64,000 bases of DNA from an uncultured Oscillospiraceae bacterium (GCA_900754605.1 CAAEDK010000071.1:18863-82862), one strand, 5' to 3'; counted from the stretch's first letter, positions 42,477-51,346 are shown. The notes: generated from the sequence alone by a model not told the origin. Made by a program: numbers and translations.

Positions 42477-43544
42477 ATGCCAGACAAGACATATAAAAAC
42501 TGGAAAACAGTCACGGAGGCAGATTTTGTTTCTCTTTTTATTAAAACTTGGTTTGCATATATCTCTACCTTGAGAACTATGTTCCCAGAAGCATATAACC
42601 GACGTGGCGATAAAAAGTATCTGGATGCATACAAAAAGTTTTACAGAACGACTGGCTATAAAAAGCTAATCATTGACGAAAATATTATGGCATCAATTGA
42701 AAAAGTATATCAAGAAGGTCGTAATGCTATTCTTCAGAAATATCCAGAATACTATCTATGGGACTTTTATAATATCAATGAGAACTTCGATTTCACATAC
42801 AAGCAGATCCCACCAGATAAATCTGAATGTCTTATAGTCGGATTTAAGATGAACAGAAATCGTGGAACGAAATGGAGCTTTATCATCACCGGATTTGTTC
42901 GACTCTTCGGAAAGTATTACGGGGAAGAGTATAACGAAAACCTGAATTTTCGGTTAAATATTTCCGAAATTTTGGGGCGTTCTCCTGAATACATAGCAGA
43001 GAATCCAGGTATTAGTGAGCAGGACTATTTGTCATGGCTCTTGCAAGAGATCGACTATGGAGTTGTTCATGAGCTTGTCGAAGCATTTAAAGAGATATAT
43101 GGAAAAGCAGCTTACAGTAAAAGAGTAACAGCCAAAATCCATGATCTTGAAAAACAAGCGATTTCTGCAATGTGGTCTGTTTTTTCACTCAGCACTAAGG
43201 ATGAATCGTTTAAGACAAAGGAAGAGATGAGGCTTAACAGGAATACTTACGAAATAATCCGACAACGCCCGTTGAATTATTTTTTGTATCATACGGATGT
43301 TGATTGGCAGCCTGTTAGGAAAATGACAGCGAGTGAAGAGCAATGGTACAAAGAACTATTTGATGTCTTGAAAACAAACAGCGTTTTGTGGTTCCTGGAT
43401 TTTGTCTATCGCCTGCGTAACGCTCTGTTTCATGAAATTATTGATCCGCTTGATGAGGAATGGCAAGTTATTTTCAAAAATGCGTATTTAATTCTAAAAG
43501 AAATAGTGGACTTGAATATTACAGAAATTGAAGAAAAGATATAG
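42477..43544 (+). CDS. Unknown protein with C-terminal Rx4H (HEPN-like) motif
   Basis: I do not recognise this 355-aa protein. It is soluble, rich in aromatic and charged residues, and predicted mostly helical. The C-terminus has the string YRLRNALFHEIIDPLDEEW, containing Arg314-x4-His319, the catalytic pattern of HEPN ribonucleases and of HEPN-like helical bundles in defence and toxin systems. It starts 6 bp after the S gene with GGAGG upstream, so it belongs to the same operon. It may be an accessory abortive-infection effector of the restriction cassette. The Rx4H pattern alone is short and can occur by chance, so the HEPN call is tentative. Confidence 0.5.
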   Translation: MPDKTYKNWKTVTEADFVSLFIKTWFAYISTLRTMFPEAYNRRGDKKYLDAYKKFYRTTGYKKLIIDENIMASIEKVYQEGRNAILQKYPEYYLWDFYNINENFDFTYKQIPPDKSECLIVGFKMNRNRGTKWSFIITGFVRLFGKYYGEEYNENLNFRLNISEILGRSPEYIAENPGISEQDYLSWLLQEIDYGVVHELVEAFKEIYGKAAYSKRVTAKIHDLEKQAISAMWSVFSLSTKDESFKTKEEMRLNRNTYEIIRQRPLNYFLYHTDVDWQPVRKMTASEEQWYKELFDVLKTNSVLWFLDFVYRLRNALFHEIIDPLDEEWQVIFKNAYLILKEIVDLNITEIEEKI

Positions 43545-43892
43545 GTTTTCCTACTCCAGTAGATGCAATTTTAGGAGCTGAATTTTTGATTCACTCATTC
43601 TTTGATAACAGTGTACTAAAATTGCCCTTGGTTAGGTGCTCCGTAAAAATAAAGCTCATAGTTCATATTGATCTCTGAGTTGATGTAATCTATATTCTGT
43701 TTTGACAGCTGGTTTTGAGGAACTGACATGGCTGAACTTTTATTGCTCAAGTTTCTTTGACCACACAAGCAGCCACAGATGGAGCCGGAACAACCGGAAA
43801 TCCTGCGCTACAAAAGTACTGGAAAGTGATTTGCTCGGAATAGAAATGCCTATAAATAACGAAAAAAGATTAGAAAAACGAAAAAATTTGCG
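43545..43892. other. Right end of the integrated element, no gene
   Basis: This is 348 bp of AT-rich DNA between the last cargo gene and the right att repeat. I see no gene. It contains TTTGACCACACAA (from 43756) followed by AGCCACAGA, the same words found near the left end at 31452-31476 and in the same orientation, which look like recombinase-binding arm sites. Confidence 0.55.
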
Positions 43893-43937
43893 TTGGTAAG
43901 GATGAGGTCGGCGGTTCGAATCCGCCCAGCAGCTCCA
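43893..43937 (+). repeat. Right attachment site: identical 45-bp tRNA-Thr 3' half
   Basis: This is a perfect direct repeat of 31323-31367, from the anticodon loop (TTGGTAAGG) to CCA. The bases before it (AAAAAATTTGCG) again do not form the 5' half of a tRNA. A terminator follows. Together the two copies bound a 12.6-kb element. Confidence 0.9.
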
Positions 43938-43940
43938 CGA

Positions 43941-43974
43941 AACACCTGAAATCTTCGGATTTCGGGTGTTTTTT
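43941..43974 (+). terminator. Terminator behind the right tRNA fragment
   Basis: AACACCTGAAATC pairs with GATTTCGGGTGTT around TTCG and runs into T6. It is probably the original downstream terminator of the tRNA locus or of a neighbouring element. Confidence 0.85.
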
Positions 43975-44121
43975 GTTGCAGATTTGCATTTTTTGCGTGA
44001 GGAAAAATGTGGGTCAACCGTCTGCCCCGCATGCGGAAATGTCCGAAAAGGTTTGAAGCGCACCGGACAGGAAGTTTTGCTTCCTACCCGGTGCGCTTTC
44101 TCTTTTCCTTGCCGTTTCTTT

Positions 44122-44907
44122 TTACATGACTTGCTCCATAAAGGCGCCCATGGTTTGAGCAGCCTCGTCCTGCTTCTGCTTCGCAGTGTGGGGATAGGTG
44201 CGGAGGGCGAAGCCTGTGTCGTAGTGGCCCGGCATGCTGGACACGGTCCTCACATGCACGCCGTTCTGCAGGGCTGTAGTGGCGAAGGTATGCCGCAGAC
44301 CGTGGAAGTGCAGCCGGTTGTACTCCGCCCGCTCCAGCACTGTCTGGAGCCGCTTCCGGACGGCGGCTGGGTCCAGCGGAGAGTCCTCCTTGACGGGGAG
44401 GGGAACATCCACCGGGGATGGTCGGCCTTCTTGCAGGCCTTGAGCACACGCAGCACCAGGGCAGGGAGGAGCACTGTCCGGTTACCTGCCTTGGGCGGGG
44501 ACACCACCAGTTCTCCTTTGACCCGGTGAATTTGACACACCACCCGCAGGGCGCCGGTGCGGAAATTCAGGTCATCCCATTGGAGTGCCAGGCTCTCCCC
44601 CGGCGCAGACCAGTGGCAAGTTCCAGCAGCAGAAGCTCGTAGCAGCCGTCTTCCCCGGCCTGAATCAGCAGGTGCTGGCTTTCCTCGGGAGTCAGCACTT
44701 TCATTTCTTTGGGTTTGGCAGATGACAGCTTACACCCATCTGAGGGATTACAGAAAATCCGTTTTCCTCCACCGCTTTATTCAGTGCTGCATGAAGGGCG
44801 GTTTGAATGCCCCGGACAGTCTGGGACAGAACTTCGCCGCAGAGTTCTGCCCGCAGTGGCCTGCCGCTTTTTTGAGGTCTGCATAAATCCTGAGACAGCA
44901 GAACCAT
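44122..44907 (-). pseudogene. Decayed third tyrosine integrase
   Basis: Fragments in different minus-strand frames align in order with integrase 1: RPLRAELCGEVLSQTVRGIQ and ALHAALNKAVEENGF, then IHRVKGELVVSPPKAGNRTVLLPALVL, then LHFHGLRHTFATTALQNGVHVRTVSSMPGH. Several frameshifts separate them, the N-terminal third is missing, and the catalytic box reads HGLRHT instead of HDLRHT. It lies beside the right att repeat in the same relative position and orientation as integrases 1 and 2 beside the left repeat. It is therefore the relic of a second element inserted at the same tRNA. Confidence 0.82.
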
Positions 44908-46044
44908 TCCCGCTTGTCAATAGTCAAGATGAACGGGACCCGCCCGCCGCTGACAAGTACGAATGCTTCTGCTCGTGTGGCAGTCAAGAGGGCAAAAGCA
45001 GGGAGTGCTTTTACCCTCGATAATTCTGATTTTTCTTTACATTTGCTTGTGTGGTTTTATATCGCCGCAAGGAATTCGGGCACCACAGCACCGAAAATCA
45101 GTGTGTTTTCCAGAGTCCTAAAAGGCAAAAAATTCAGTATTCTCAAGGCTTTTCACGGTGCAACGGCTTTTTGCGGGGCGAATGCAAATACTATTTCTTA
45201 TAATATCACGTTCGTGAACTTAAGAGTAAGAGCTTATCTTCCTTCTCGCCATTCCAAGCCATTCTCAGAAAGGAACCTAATATCGTCCAGAAAGGCGAAT
45301 TGCAGGACAAAGGAGTTGTTGCAAAAAATGTAACAAGCACGCTCTACGGAGCGATGGATAGAAAGACCAAAACGAGGGAAGCCCGCTTTTACAACCTGGA
45401 CCATCGCTGCGGGCCGCCCACATCCGCATTTGGGCCACCAGTGAACTGAAAGAGTAATGAACCAAGAACTTTGCCTTGGGTGATGAACGCCTCAGGCAGG
45501 GTAGGACTACTTTCAGCATCGGCTCCTTCAAAACCGCTGGAGCGGAGGTAATTCCATTCGGTCCAGTGAGCGCCGTATCTGGCAGCAGATCATTGACATC
45601 TGTGCCGGGCGCCACCGTACGGGACTTCTATACCGTGGTATAAAATAAGTTCTGCGGGCTTTTACGCCGTCACAGGGCGCGGTGGGGCAGAGATCATTTG
45701 CACCAATGCAGACCGCAGCAAGACCAATGGGCCTGACCGCCTGGAAACGTGCGCTGGATGGACGTACGATGAGCGGATATTGCAACTACATTCTGCATTG
45801 AGTATCTGATCGGGCGTCAGAGCACTTTCGCCATGCGGAAATTTGCCGCCTGTGTCAGTGCGCTTCTGGCTTTCCGCCGATAGGATATAGGATATTTTTG
45901 GGATAAGGGCACACCTCCAGACAAGCGGCCGTCGTCAAGGCAGACAAGAAGCATGATGCGTTCAACAAGACCCGGAAAATGGTCTCCGACTCTAACAAGG
46001 AAGTGCTCAAAATGCTGGAGTCAGGAAAAGTCAGGAGAAAAATA
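44908..46044. other. Decayed accessory DNA, no supportable gene
   Basis: This stretch of about 1.1 kb has no frame with convincing protein character; open frames are short and of skewed composition. It probably holds scrambled remnants of the second integrated element. No right-hand att copy was found in it. Confidence 0.5.
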
Positions 46045-46073
46045 TTGACTTGATATACTTTGTGGTTTAGGAT
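46045..46073 (+). promoter_or_regulatory. Promoter of the amidohydrolase/desulfidase cluster
   Basis: TTGACT (46045-46050) and TAGGAT (46068-46073) are 17 bp apart. An inverted pair TATACTTT (46054-46061) and AAAGTATA (46084-46091) brackets the -10 and start site and may be an operator. Confidence 0.55.
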
Positions 46074-46114
46074 TATTATAGATAAAGTATAGTTAAAGCA
46101 ATATCGTATTGTCG

Positions 46115-46193
46115 GAAACAGGGATCCCTGTTTCTATGTTTGCGAAGCAAACATAGAAACCATGCTGAACAAACAATGGCTTCCGGAAGCCAT
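46115..46193 (+). promoter_or_regulatory. Leader with three consecutive perfect palindromes
   Basis: Three structures follow each other in 79 bp: a 20-bp palindrome with arm GAAACAGGGA (46115-46134); a 14-bp stem GTTTCTATGTTTGC (46130-46143) with a GAA loop, pairing with 46147-46160; and an 18-bp palindrome with arm ATGGCTTCC (46176-46193). The first two share GTTTC and are mutually exclusive, as in an attenuator. None has a strong U-tract. The third contains the first usable in-frame ATG of the amidohydrolase gene. Confidence 0.6.
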
Positions 46194-47399
46194 GCAGGAA
46201 GGAGGAAATTTGAGACGAGTACGATAAAAGAAAGAGCGGAGGAATATTTCCCGGAGATGGTAGAGATTCGCAGGGATATTCACCGCCATCCTGAGATTGG
46301 AAGAAACGAGGTAAGGACATCGGCCCTGATTCGAAAGAAGCTGGAGGAATACGGGGTTGATGCAATCGAACGGCCTGTACCAACCGCCGTTGTAGCGTTG
46401 ATCCATGGAGCCAGAGGCCCGGGCCGCTGCGTGGCACTGCGCTGCGATATCGACGCATTGCCCGTGCAGGAGGAAACCGGACTGCCGTATACCAGTGAGA
46501 ATCCGGGGATTATGCACGCCTGCGGCCACGATATGCATGCATCCATGATGCTGGGCGCGGCCAAGATCCTGTGCGGAATGAGAGAGCGTTTTGCGGGCTG
46601 TGTCAAGCTGATATTCCAGCATAGCGAAGATACATTACCTGGCGGCGCCAAGGAGCTTGTGGAAAAAGGCGTGCTGGAAAACCCCCATGTGGACGCGATC
46701 TATGGAATGCATGTGCTGCCGGACGCCCACCGGGCAGGACAGGTTGGGTTCCACATCGGGCCCATAACAACTTCCGTGGACCTGTTCGACTTCACCGTCT
46801 CCGGCAGAGGGGGACATGGCTCTCAGCCGCAGAATACAACGGACCCCGTGCTGGCTGCCGCCCAGATGATCGTGATGATGCAGCAGATCGTCGCCCGCCG
46901 GGTGGACCCTATGGAGATGGCGGTGTTCTCTCTGGGGAGCATCCATGGCGGCGACGCGCCCAATGTGATCCCGGCGGAGGTCAAGTTTGGCGGCGTGACT
47001 AGAGCGTATTCGGAAAGTGTGCGAAGCGTGATTAAGGAACAGGTCCAGGCAATTGCAAAAGGTATCGAGGCCGCCTCCGGAAATACAGTACATATTCACT
47101 ATGCCGACGGATATCCCAGCGCTTTCAATGACAAAGAGCTGATGGATCTTGCCGCTGACGCGGTCCGAAAGGAATTGGGTGAGGACGCGGTGGTCCCCAT
47201 GCCCGATCCAATGCCTTTCAGTGAGGATTTCAGCTTCTATGGAAAGCTGGGTGGTATCCCCAGCGCCTATCTGATGCTTTATGCAGGACACGAGGGAGAG
47301 CTGGCGCCCCTGCACAATCCCAAGTGTGCGGTTCGGGAGGATGTTATGCCGGCAGGCATCAGGACCTTGGTTTCTATTGCTCTGGAATTCCTGAAGTAA
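46176..47399 (+). CDS. M20-family amidohydrolase (N-acyl amino acid hydrolase type), copy 1
   Basis: This protein of up to 407 aa belongs to the M20D aminoacylase/hippurate hydrolase group: RRDIHRHPEIGRNEVRT, CDIDALPVQEETGLPYTSEN, the metal site HACGHDMHASMMLGAAK and SEDFSFY near the C-terminus supply the di-metal ligands. It hydrolyses N-acyl or N-aryl amino acids in the cytoplasm. The start is unsure. The first in-frame ATG (46176) lies in a palindrome without a good ribosome site, whereas AGGAGGAAA at 46200 has no standard start codon in frame after it until an ATG at 46257, inside the conserved domain. A non-standard start or start-site regulation by the leader is possible. Confidence 0.85.
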   Translation: MASGSHAGRRKFETSTIKERAEEYFPEMVEIRRDIHRHPEIGRNEVRTSALIRKKLEEYGVDAIERPVPTAVVALIHGARGPGRCVALRCDIDALPVQEETGLPYTSENPGIMHACGHDMHASMMLGAAKILCGMRERFAGCVKLIFQHSEDTLPGGAKELVEKGVLENPHVDAIYGMHVLPDAHRAGQVGFHIGPITTSVDLFDFTVSGRGGHGSQPQNTTDPVLAAAQMIVMMQQIVARRVDPMEMAVFSLGSIHGGDAPNVIPAEVKFGGVTRAYSESVRSVIKEQVQAIAKGIEAASGNTVHIHYADGYPSAFNDKELMDLAADAVRKELGEDAVVPMPDPMPFSEDFSFYGKLGGIPSAYLMLYAGHEGELAPLHNPKCAVREDVMPAGIRTLVSIALEFLK

Positions 47400-47469
47400 T
47401 CAGATTTGGAAAGTTCAAAATGATTTAACCATTTAAAGCGAAAAAATTCGCGAGAAAAGGAGAATTGTT

Positions 47470-48636
47470 ATGAATGTGCAAGAGGTCGCCGCCCAATACG
47501 GAGAGTATCTGATCGAAAAGCGCCGCTATTTCCATCAGCATCCTGAAGTCAGCACCAAGGAATATCACACCAGCAAGGCAATCAAAGAGGCGCTGGACGA
47601 GATAGGCGTTTCCTGGCGGCCCTGTGGGCTGGAGACGGGTGTGCTGGTCACCATTCAAGGCGCAAAGCCCGGCAAGACCATTTTGCTTCGCGGAGATATG
47701 GATGCCTTGACGGTTCAGGAAACCACCGGGGCGCCTTATGCGAGCAAAAACGAGGGCATTATGCATGCCTGCGGCCATGACTGCCATATTGCGATGCTCC
47801 TGACCGCCACCCGCATCCTTCATGACATGAAAGAAGAACTGTGCGGCACGGTAAAACTGGCTTTCCAGCCTGCGGAGGAGGTAGCTCTGGGTGCCAAGTC
47901 CATGGTTGAGCAGGGCGCTTTGGACGGTGTGGACGCATGTTTTGCCATTCATGTGTGGACAGATGTGAAGTCCGGCATGGTTTCTCTGGAAGCCGGCCCC
48001 CGGATGGCGTCGGCAGACGAATTCCATATCACTGTGAAGGGAAAGGGGTGCCACGGCGCACAGCCGGAGCGGGGTGTGGACGCAGCTGTTGTAACGGCTG
48101 CCATCATCAATAACCTGCAGTCCGTCGTCAGCCGGGAGATCTCGCCTATGGACCCGGCGGTCGTTACCGTAGGGACAATCCAGGCGGGCACCCGTTGGAA
48201 TGTAGTGGCGGAGAACAGCTATATGACAGGAACCACCCGCTGCTTCAGCAATGAGGTGTGGGAAACCTTTGAGGAACGGATGGAAAGAGTTATCAAAGGC
48301 ACAGCCGAGGCTTACCGCGCTGAGGCAGAGCTGGAGTACCTGCGCATCGTGCCGCCCACTGTCAATGATGAGGCGGTGGTTTCCATCGCCCAAAAATCCG
48401 CGGTTGCTGTCCTGGGTGAGAATTGCCTCGCATCCAATCCGGCTACCACCGGCGGCGAAGACTTCTCCTACTTCATGCAGAGGGTGCCGGGAGCAATCGC
48501 ACTGCTGGGAACCGGAAACGAGGCCTGCGGAGCCGTTTGGCCAAACCATTCCGGCAATTTCTGCGTGGATGAGGCACAGCTTTTGAAGGGCGCCATGCTC
48601 TATGCGCAGGTGGCAATGGATTTCAACGCACAGTAA
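47470..48636 (+). CDS. M20-family amidohydrolase, copy 2
   Basis: This 388-aa protein has the same fold as its neighbours: RRYFHQHPEVSTKEYHTSK, GDMDALTVQETTGAPYAS, HACGHDCHIAMLLTATR, QPAEEVALGAKSMVEQG and GGEDFSYFMQRVPG. All metal-ligand positions are present. It is clearly a paralogue rather than a duplicate of copy 1, and closer to copy 3. AAAGGAG precedes the ATG. It probably deacylates a different N-acyl substrate. Confidence 0.9.
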   Translation: MNVQEVAAQYGEYLIEKRRYFHQHPEVSTKEYHTSKAIKEALDEIGVSWRPCGLETGVLVTIQGAKPGKTILLRGDMDALTVQETTGAPYASKNEGIMHACGHDCHIAMLLTATRILHDMKEELCGTVKLAFQPAEEVALGAKSMVEQGALDGVDACFAIHVWTDVKSGMVSLEAGPRMASADEFHITVKGKGCHGAQPERGVDAAVVTAAIINNLQSVVSREISPMDPAVVTVGTIQAGTRWNVVAENSYMTGTTRCFSNEVWETFEERMERVIKGTAEAYRAEAELEYLRIVPPTVNDEAVVSIAQKSAVAVLGENCLASNPATTGGEDFSYFMQRVPGAIALLGTGNEACGAVWPNHSGNFCVDEAQLLKGAMLYAQVAMDFNAQ

Positions 48637-48734
48637 TTGGTCAGACTCATATTGGGTGGGAGAATGCAAAACCATGAAAGGAGGCAGTTCTGCCGCCGAA
48701 ATATGTGCTGAATAAGTAAAGAGGGGGAAAAGAC

Positions 48735-49952
48735 ATGTATAACTTTGCACTAGCGTTTGTGCTCTGCGCTGCAGTGTACATCATTGGCGAGGTCGTTTCC
48801 ACGGCAACAAAAGCATGGATTCCATCGGTATTCGTAACTGCCGCTATCATTCTGGTGGGCTACTGGACAGTCCTTCCCACTACGCTGATCAGCGACGCCG
48901 TACTGATTCCCTTTGGCAGCACAATCGGTATCTATCTGCTGATTACGCACATGGGCACCGTGATCAGCATCAAGCAGCTGCTGGAGCAGTGGAAGACCAT
49001 TGTGGTCTGCCTTGCGGGACTTGCGGGTATGTGCGTCCTGGCACTGTTCGTCTGCCCCCTGCTCATGGACCGCAGCTTTGTTGTCGCGGGACTGCCTCCT
49101 CTCACCGGAGGCATCGTGGCTGCAACGACGATGATGGAGGCGGCCAATGCTGCCGGCCTCAAGGAAGCGGCTGTGTTTGCTATCGCCATGTACTGCGTCC
49201 AGGGGTTCGCGGGGTATCCGCTTACGGCGGTCTGCCTCCAGCTGGAGGGCAAAAAGCTCCTGAAAGAATACCGGAACGGCGGTGTGTCGGTTGCCGGCGT
49301 TTCAAATGCGGTAGATGCAGTCAACGGAAAGCTGGAAACCACCGAGAGTCCGCGCAAGAAACTGCTGCCCCCCACGCCTGCCAAGTGGAATTCTGTTGTG
49401 GTGATGCTGGGCAAGCTGGGATTCGTGGCCTGGCTGGCCACACAGCTGGGAAGAGTTGTCATCCCCGGCCTGAACATGACGATCAGCGGCGCTGTGTATG
49501 CGCTGGTTCTGGGCATTATTTTCACCAGCATTGGTTTTCTGGATGAGAACGCACTGAATAAAAGCAATTCCTATGGCATTGTCATGTTCGCTCTGATGAT
49601 GTATATCTTTGACGGCCTGAAGGATTGCACGCCCCAGATGCTGGGCAGCATCATCGGGCCGATGGTCATTCTGATTGTTGTCGGTGTTGCTGGCATGGCG
49701 GTATTGTGCTTCGTCAGCGCAAAAATACTGAAGATCCCGTTCCTGCTGGCCTTTGCCACCGCATTGACTGCCCTGTATGGGTTCCCGCCCAATGCAATTA
49801 TCACTGAAAACACCTGCAACGCTCTGGCGGAGACCCCGGAGGAAAAGGAATATCTGATGAGCAAGATGTTCCCGCCCATGATTGTCGGCGGCTTTACCAC
49901 TGTGACGATCACGTCCGTTATCATTGCAAGCGTATTTGCCAAAATGTTCTGA
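48735..49952 (+). CDS. Polytopic membrane protein, probable secondary carrier
   Basis: This 405-aa protein has about ten to eleven hydrophobic segments and motifs such as LPPLTGGIVAATTMMEAANAAGL, FAIAMYCVQGFAGYPLTAVCLQL, GLNMTISGAVYALVLGIIF and FATALTALYGFPPNAIITENT. The glycine-rich re-entrant-like stretches recall GltS or 2-keto-3-deoxygluconate-permease-type carriers, but I cannot assign it to a named family. Lying between amidohydrolase genes, it probably imports their substrate or exports a product. GAGGGGGAAAAGAC precedes the ATG. Confidence 0.7.
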   Translation: MYNFALAFVLCAAVYIIGEVVSTATKAWIPSVFVTAAIILVGYWTVLPTTLISDAVLIPFGSTIGIYLLITHMGTVISIKQLLEQWKTIVVCLAGLAGMCVLALFVCPLLMDRSFVVAGLPPLTGGIVAATTMMEAANAAGLKEAAVFAIAMYCVQGFAGYPLTAVCLQLEGKKLLKEYRNGGVSVAGVSNAVDAVNGKLETTESPRKKLLPPTPAKWNSVVVMLGKLGFVAWLATQLGRVVIPGLNMTISGAVYALVLGIIFTSIGFLDENALNKSNSYGIVMFALMMYIFDGLKDCTPQMLGSIIGPMVILIVVGVAGMAVLCFVSAKILKIPFLLAFATALTALYGFPPNAIITENTCNALAETPEEKEYLMSKMFPPMIVGGFTTVTITSVIIASVFAKMF

Positions 49953-49970
49953 TTGTAAAGGCCATATCAT

Positions 49971-50007
49971 CTACAAAAGCGGGACACGAAGTGTTCCGCT
50001 TTTGTAG
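49971..50007 (+). terminator. Hairpin between the carrier and desulfidase genes
   Basis: CTACAAAAGCGGGACAC pairs with GTGTTCCGCTTTTGTAG (17 bp, one G-U) around GAA. No strong U-tract follows on the plus strand, so it may be a partial terminator or processing site that separates the carrier and desulfidase messages. Confidence 0.6.
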
Positions 50008-50049
50008 AATCAAATGTTGGTTGGGATCATAGAATAGGAGCGTATCGCT

Positions 50050-51336
50050 ATGAATCGGAAACTGATTTGTCAAATATTGAATCATGAGATGATGCTGGCC
50101 ACCGGCTGCACAGAGCCTGCCGCGATTGCGCTGACAGCCGCCATTGCCCGAGAGCAGTTGGATGGAGAGCTGGAGCATATCAAGGTCAGGGCCAGCGCGA
50201 ATATCATCAAGAACGCGATGTCTGCGGGGATACCCGGAACGAACTATACTGGAATAAATTATGCAGCTGCTTTGGGTGCTGTGTGCGGGGCGGTGGACCG
50301 CCAGCTCCGGGTTGTGGATGACGCCCGCCCGGAAGACATTGAAAGAGCGGCCCATCTTGTGGAAAATGGATATGTGGACGTGAGAAGGGCGTTTGATCCG
50401 GACAAGCTGTATGTGGAAGTTGAACTGGTGAATAAAGAACACCAGTCCCGCGCCATTATTAAGGGAGCGCATACCAATGTGATCCTTGTGGAGCGGGACC
50501 ACCAGAGGGTGGGCTGTGAGCTGCCCGGGCAGACGATGGAAACGGATATCACGCCGGAGCAGATCAGCAGGACGCTGAATATCCGGACGATCTATGAATT
50601 TGTGGAGACGATGGATCGCCGACAGGATGATTTACACATGATCCAAGAGGCCATCGAAGTCAATGGGCATATCGCGCAGCTGGGCGCAGCGGGTGATTAC
50701 GGACTGAATATCGGCCATGGTATCCGGAACAATCAGGAAGCAGGGCTGATGGGGCACGATGTTGTCATGGATGCCGTAGCCATGACTGCCAGCGGGGTGG
50801 ACGCCAGAATGGCGGGAGCCAATGCCCCAGTCATCACAAATTCCGGATCCGGCAATCAGGGCATTACCGCAACAGTTCCCATCTTGTCTGCCGCGAAGAG
50901 TCTTGGTATTGATGAAGAGAGAACGTTTCGCGCTGTCACGCTGAGCAACCTGATGGCGATTCATATCCACGCGGATTTCGGACCGCTCTCCGGGCTCTGC
51001 GGGGCGACCATTGCCGCTGCCGCCGCAGCCTGCGGCTTGGTGTATCTACAAGGAGGCACGCTGGAGCAGATCGGATTTGCTGTAAACAATATGTTTGGGA
51101 ATGTGAGCGGAATGCTCTGTGACGGTGCCAAGGCAGACTGCGCCTTGAAGATCAGCACCTGTGTCTTTGCCGCCTTCCAATGTGCCGCTATGGCCCTTCG
51201 GAGTGAAAGCGTGAAAGCGACAGATGGAATTGTAGAAACAGACCCGGAAGAAACGATCAGAAATTTCGTGCGGCTTGGGAATGAGGGTTCCTCTAAATGT
51301 GATGATTTGATTTTGGAGATGCTTCTTCAGAAATAG
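50050..51336 (+). CDS. cyuA: L-cysteine desulfidase / serine dehydratase-alpha family protein (CyuA/YhaM)
   Basis: This 428-aa protein has the family hallmarks: MMLATGCTEPAAIAL at the N-terminus (cluster cysteine), SAGIPGTNYTGINYAAALGA, NSGSGNQGITATVPI, ADFGPLSGLCGATIAAAAAACG, and GNVSGMLCDGAKADCALKIS with further cysteines for a 4Fe-4S cluster. CyuA enzymes break L-cysteine into pyruvate, ammonia and sulfide, and are oxygen sensitive. Its place among three N-acyl amino acid hydrolases suggests they release cysteine or a related amino acid for it, which is inferred. AGGAGC precedes the ATG. Confidence 0.9.
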   Translation: MNRKLICQILNHEMMLATGCTEPAAIALTAAIAREQLDGELEHIKVRASANIIKNAMSAGIPGTNYTGINYAAALGAVCGAVDRQLRVVDDARPEDIERAAHLVENGYVDVRRAFDPDKLYVEVELVNKEHQSRAIIKGAHTNVILVERDHQRVGCELPGQTMETDITPEQISRTLNIRTIYEFVETMDRRQDDLHMIQEAIEVNGHIAQLGAAGDYGLNIGHGIRNNQEAGLMGHDVVMDAVAMTASGVDARMAGANAPVITNSGSGNQGITATVPILSAAKSLGIDEERTFRAVTLSNLMAIHIHADFGPLSGLCGATIAAAAAACGLVYLQGGTLEQIGFAVNNMFGNVSGMLCDGAKADCALKISTCVFAAFQCAAMALRSESVKATDGIVETDPEETIRNFVRLGNEGSSKCDDLILEMLLQK

Positions 51337-51346
51337 GAGGAATGTT

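Noticed and set aside
38620..43544. A toxin-antitoxin pair made of the XRE protein and the Rx4H protein
   Set aside because: They are separated by two restriction genes and not adjacent as such pairs are. The XRE protein is better explained as controller of the restriction cassette.
46115..46193. A T-box or known riboswitch in the leader of the amidohydrolase cluster
   Set aside because: I could not find the T-box sequence (TGGNACCGCG) or any known riboswitch core; only symmetric palindromes are evident.
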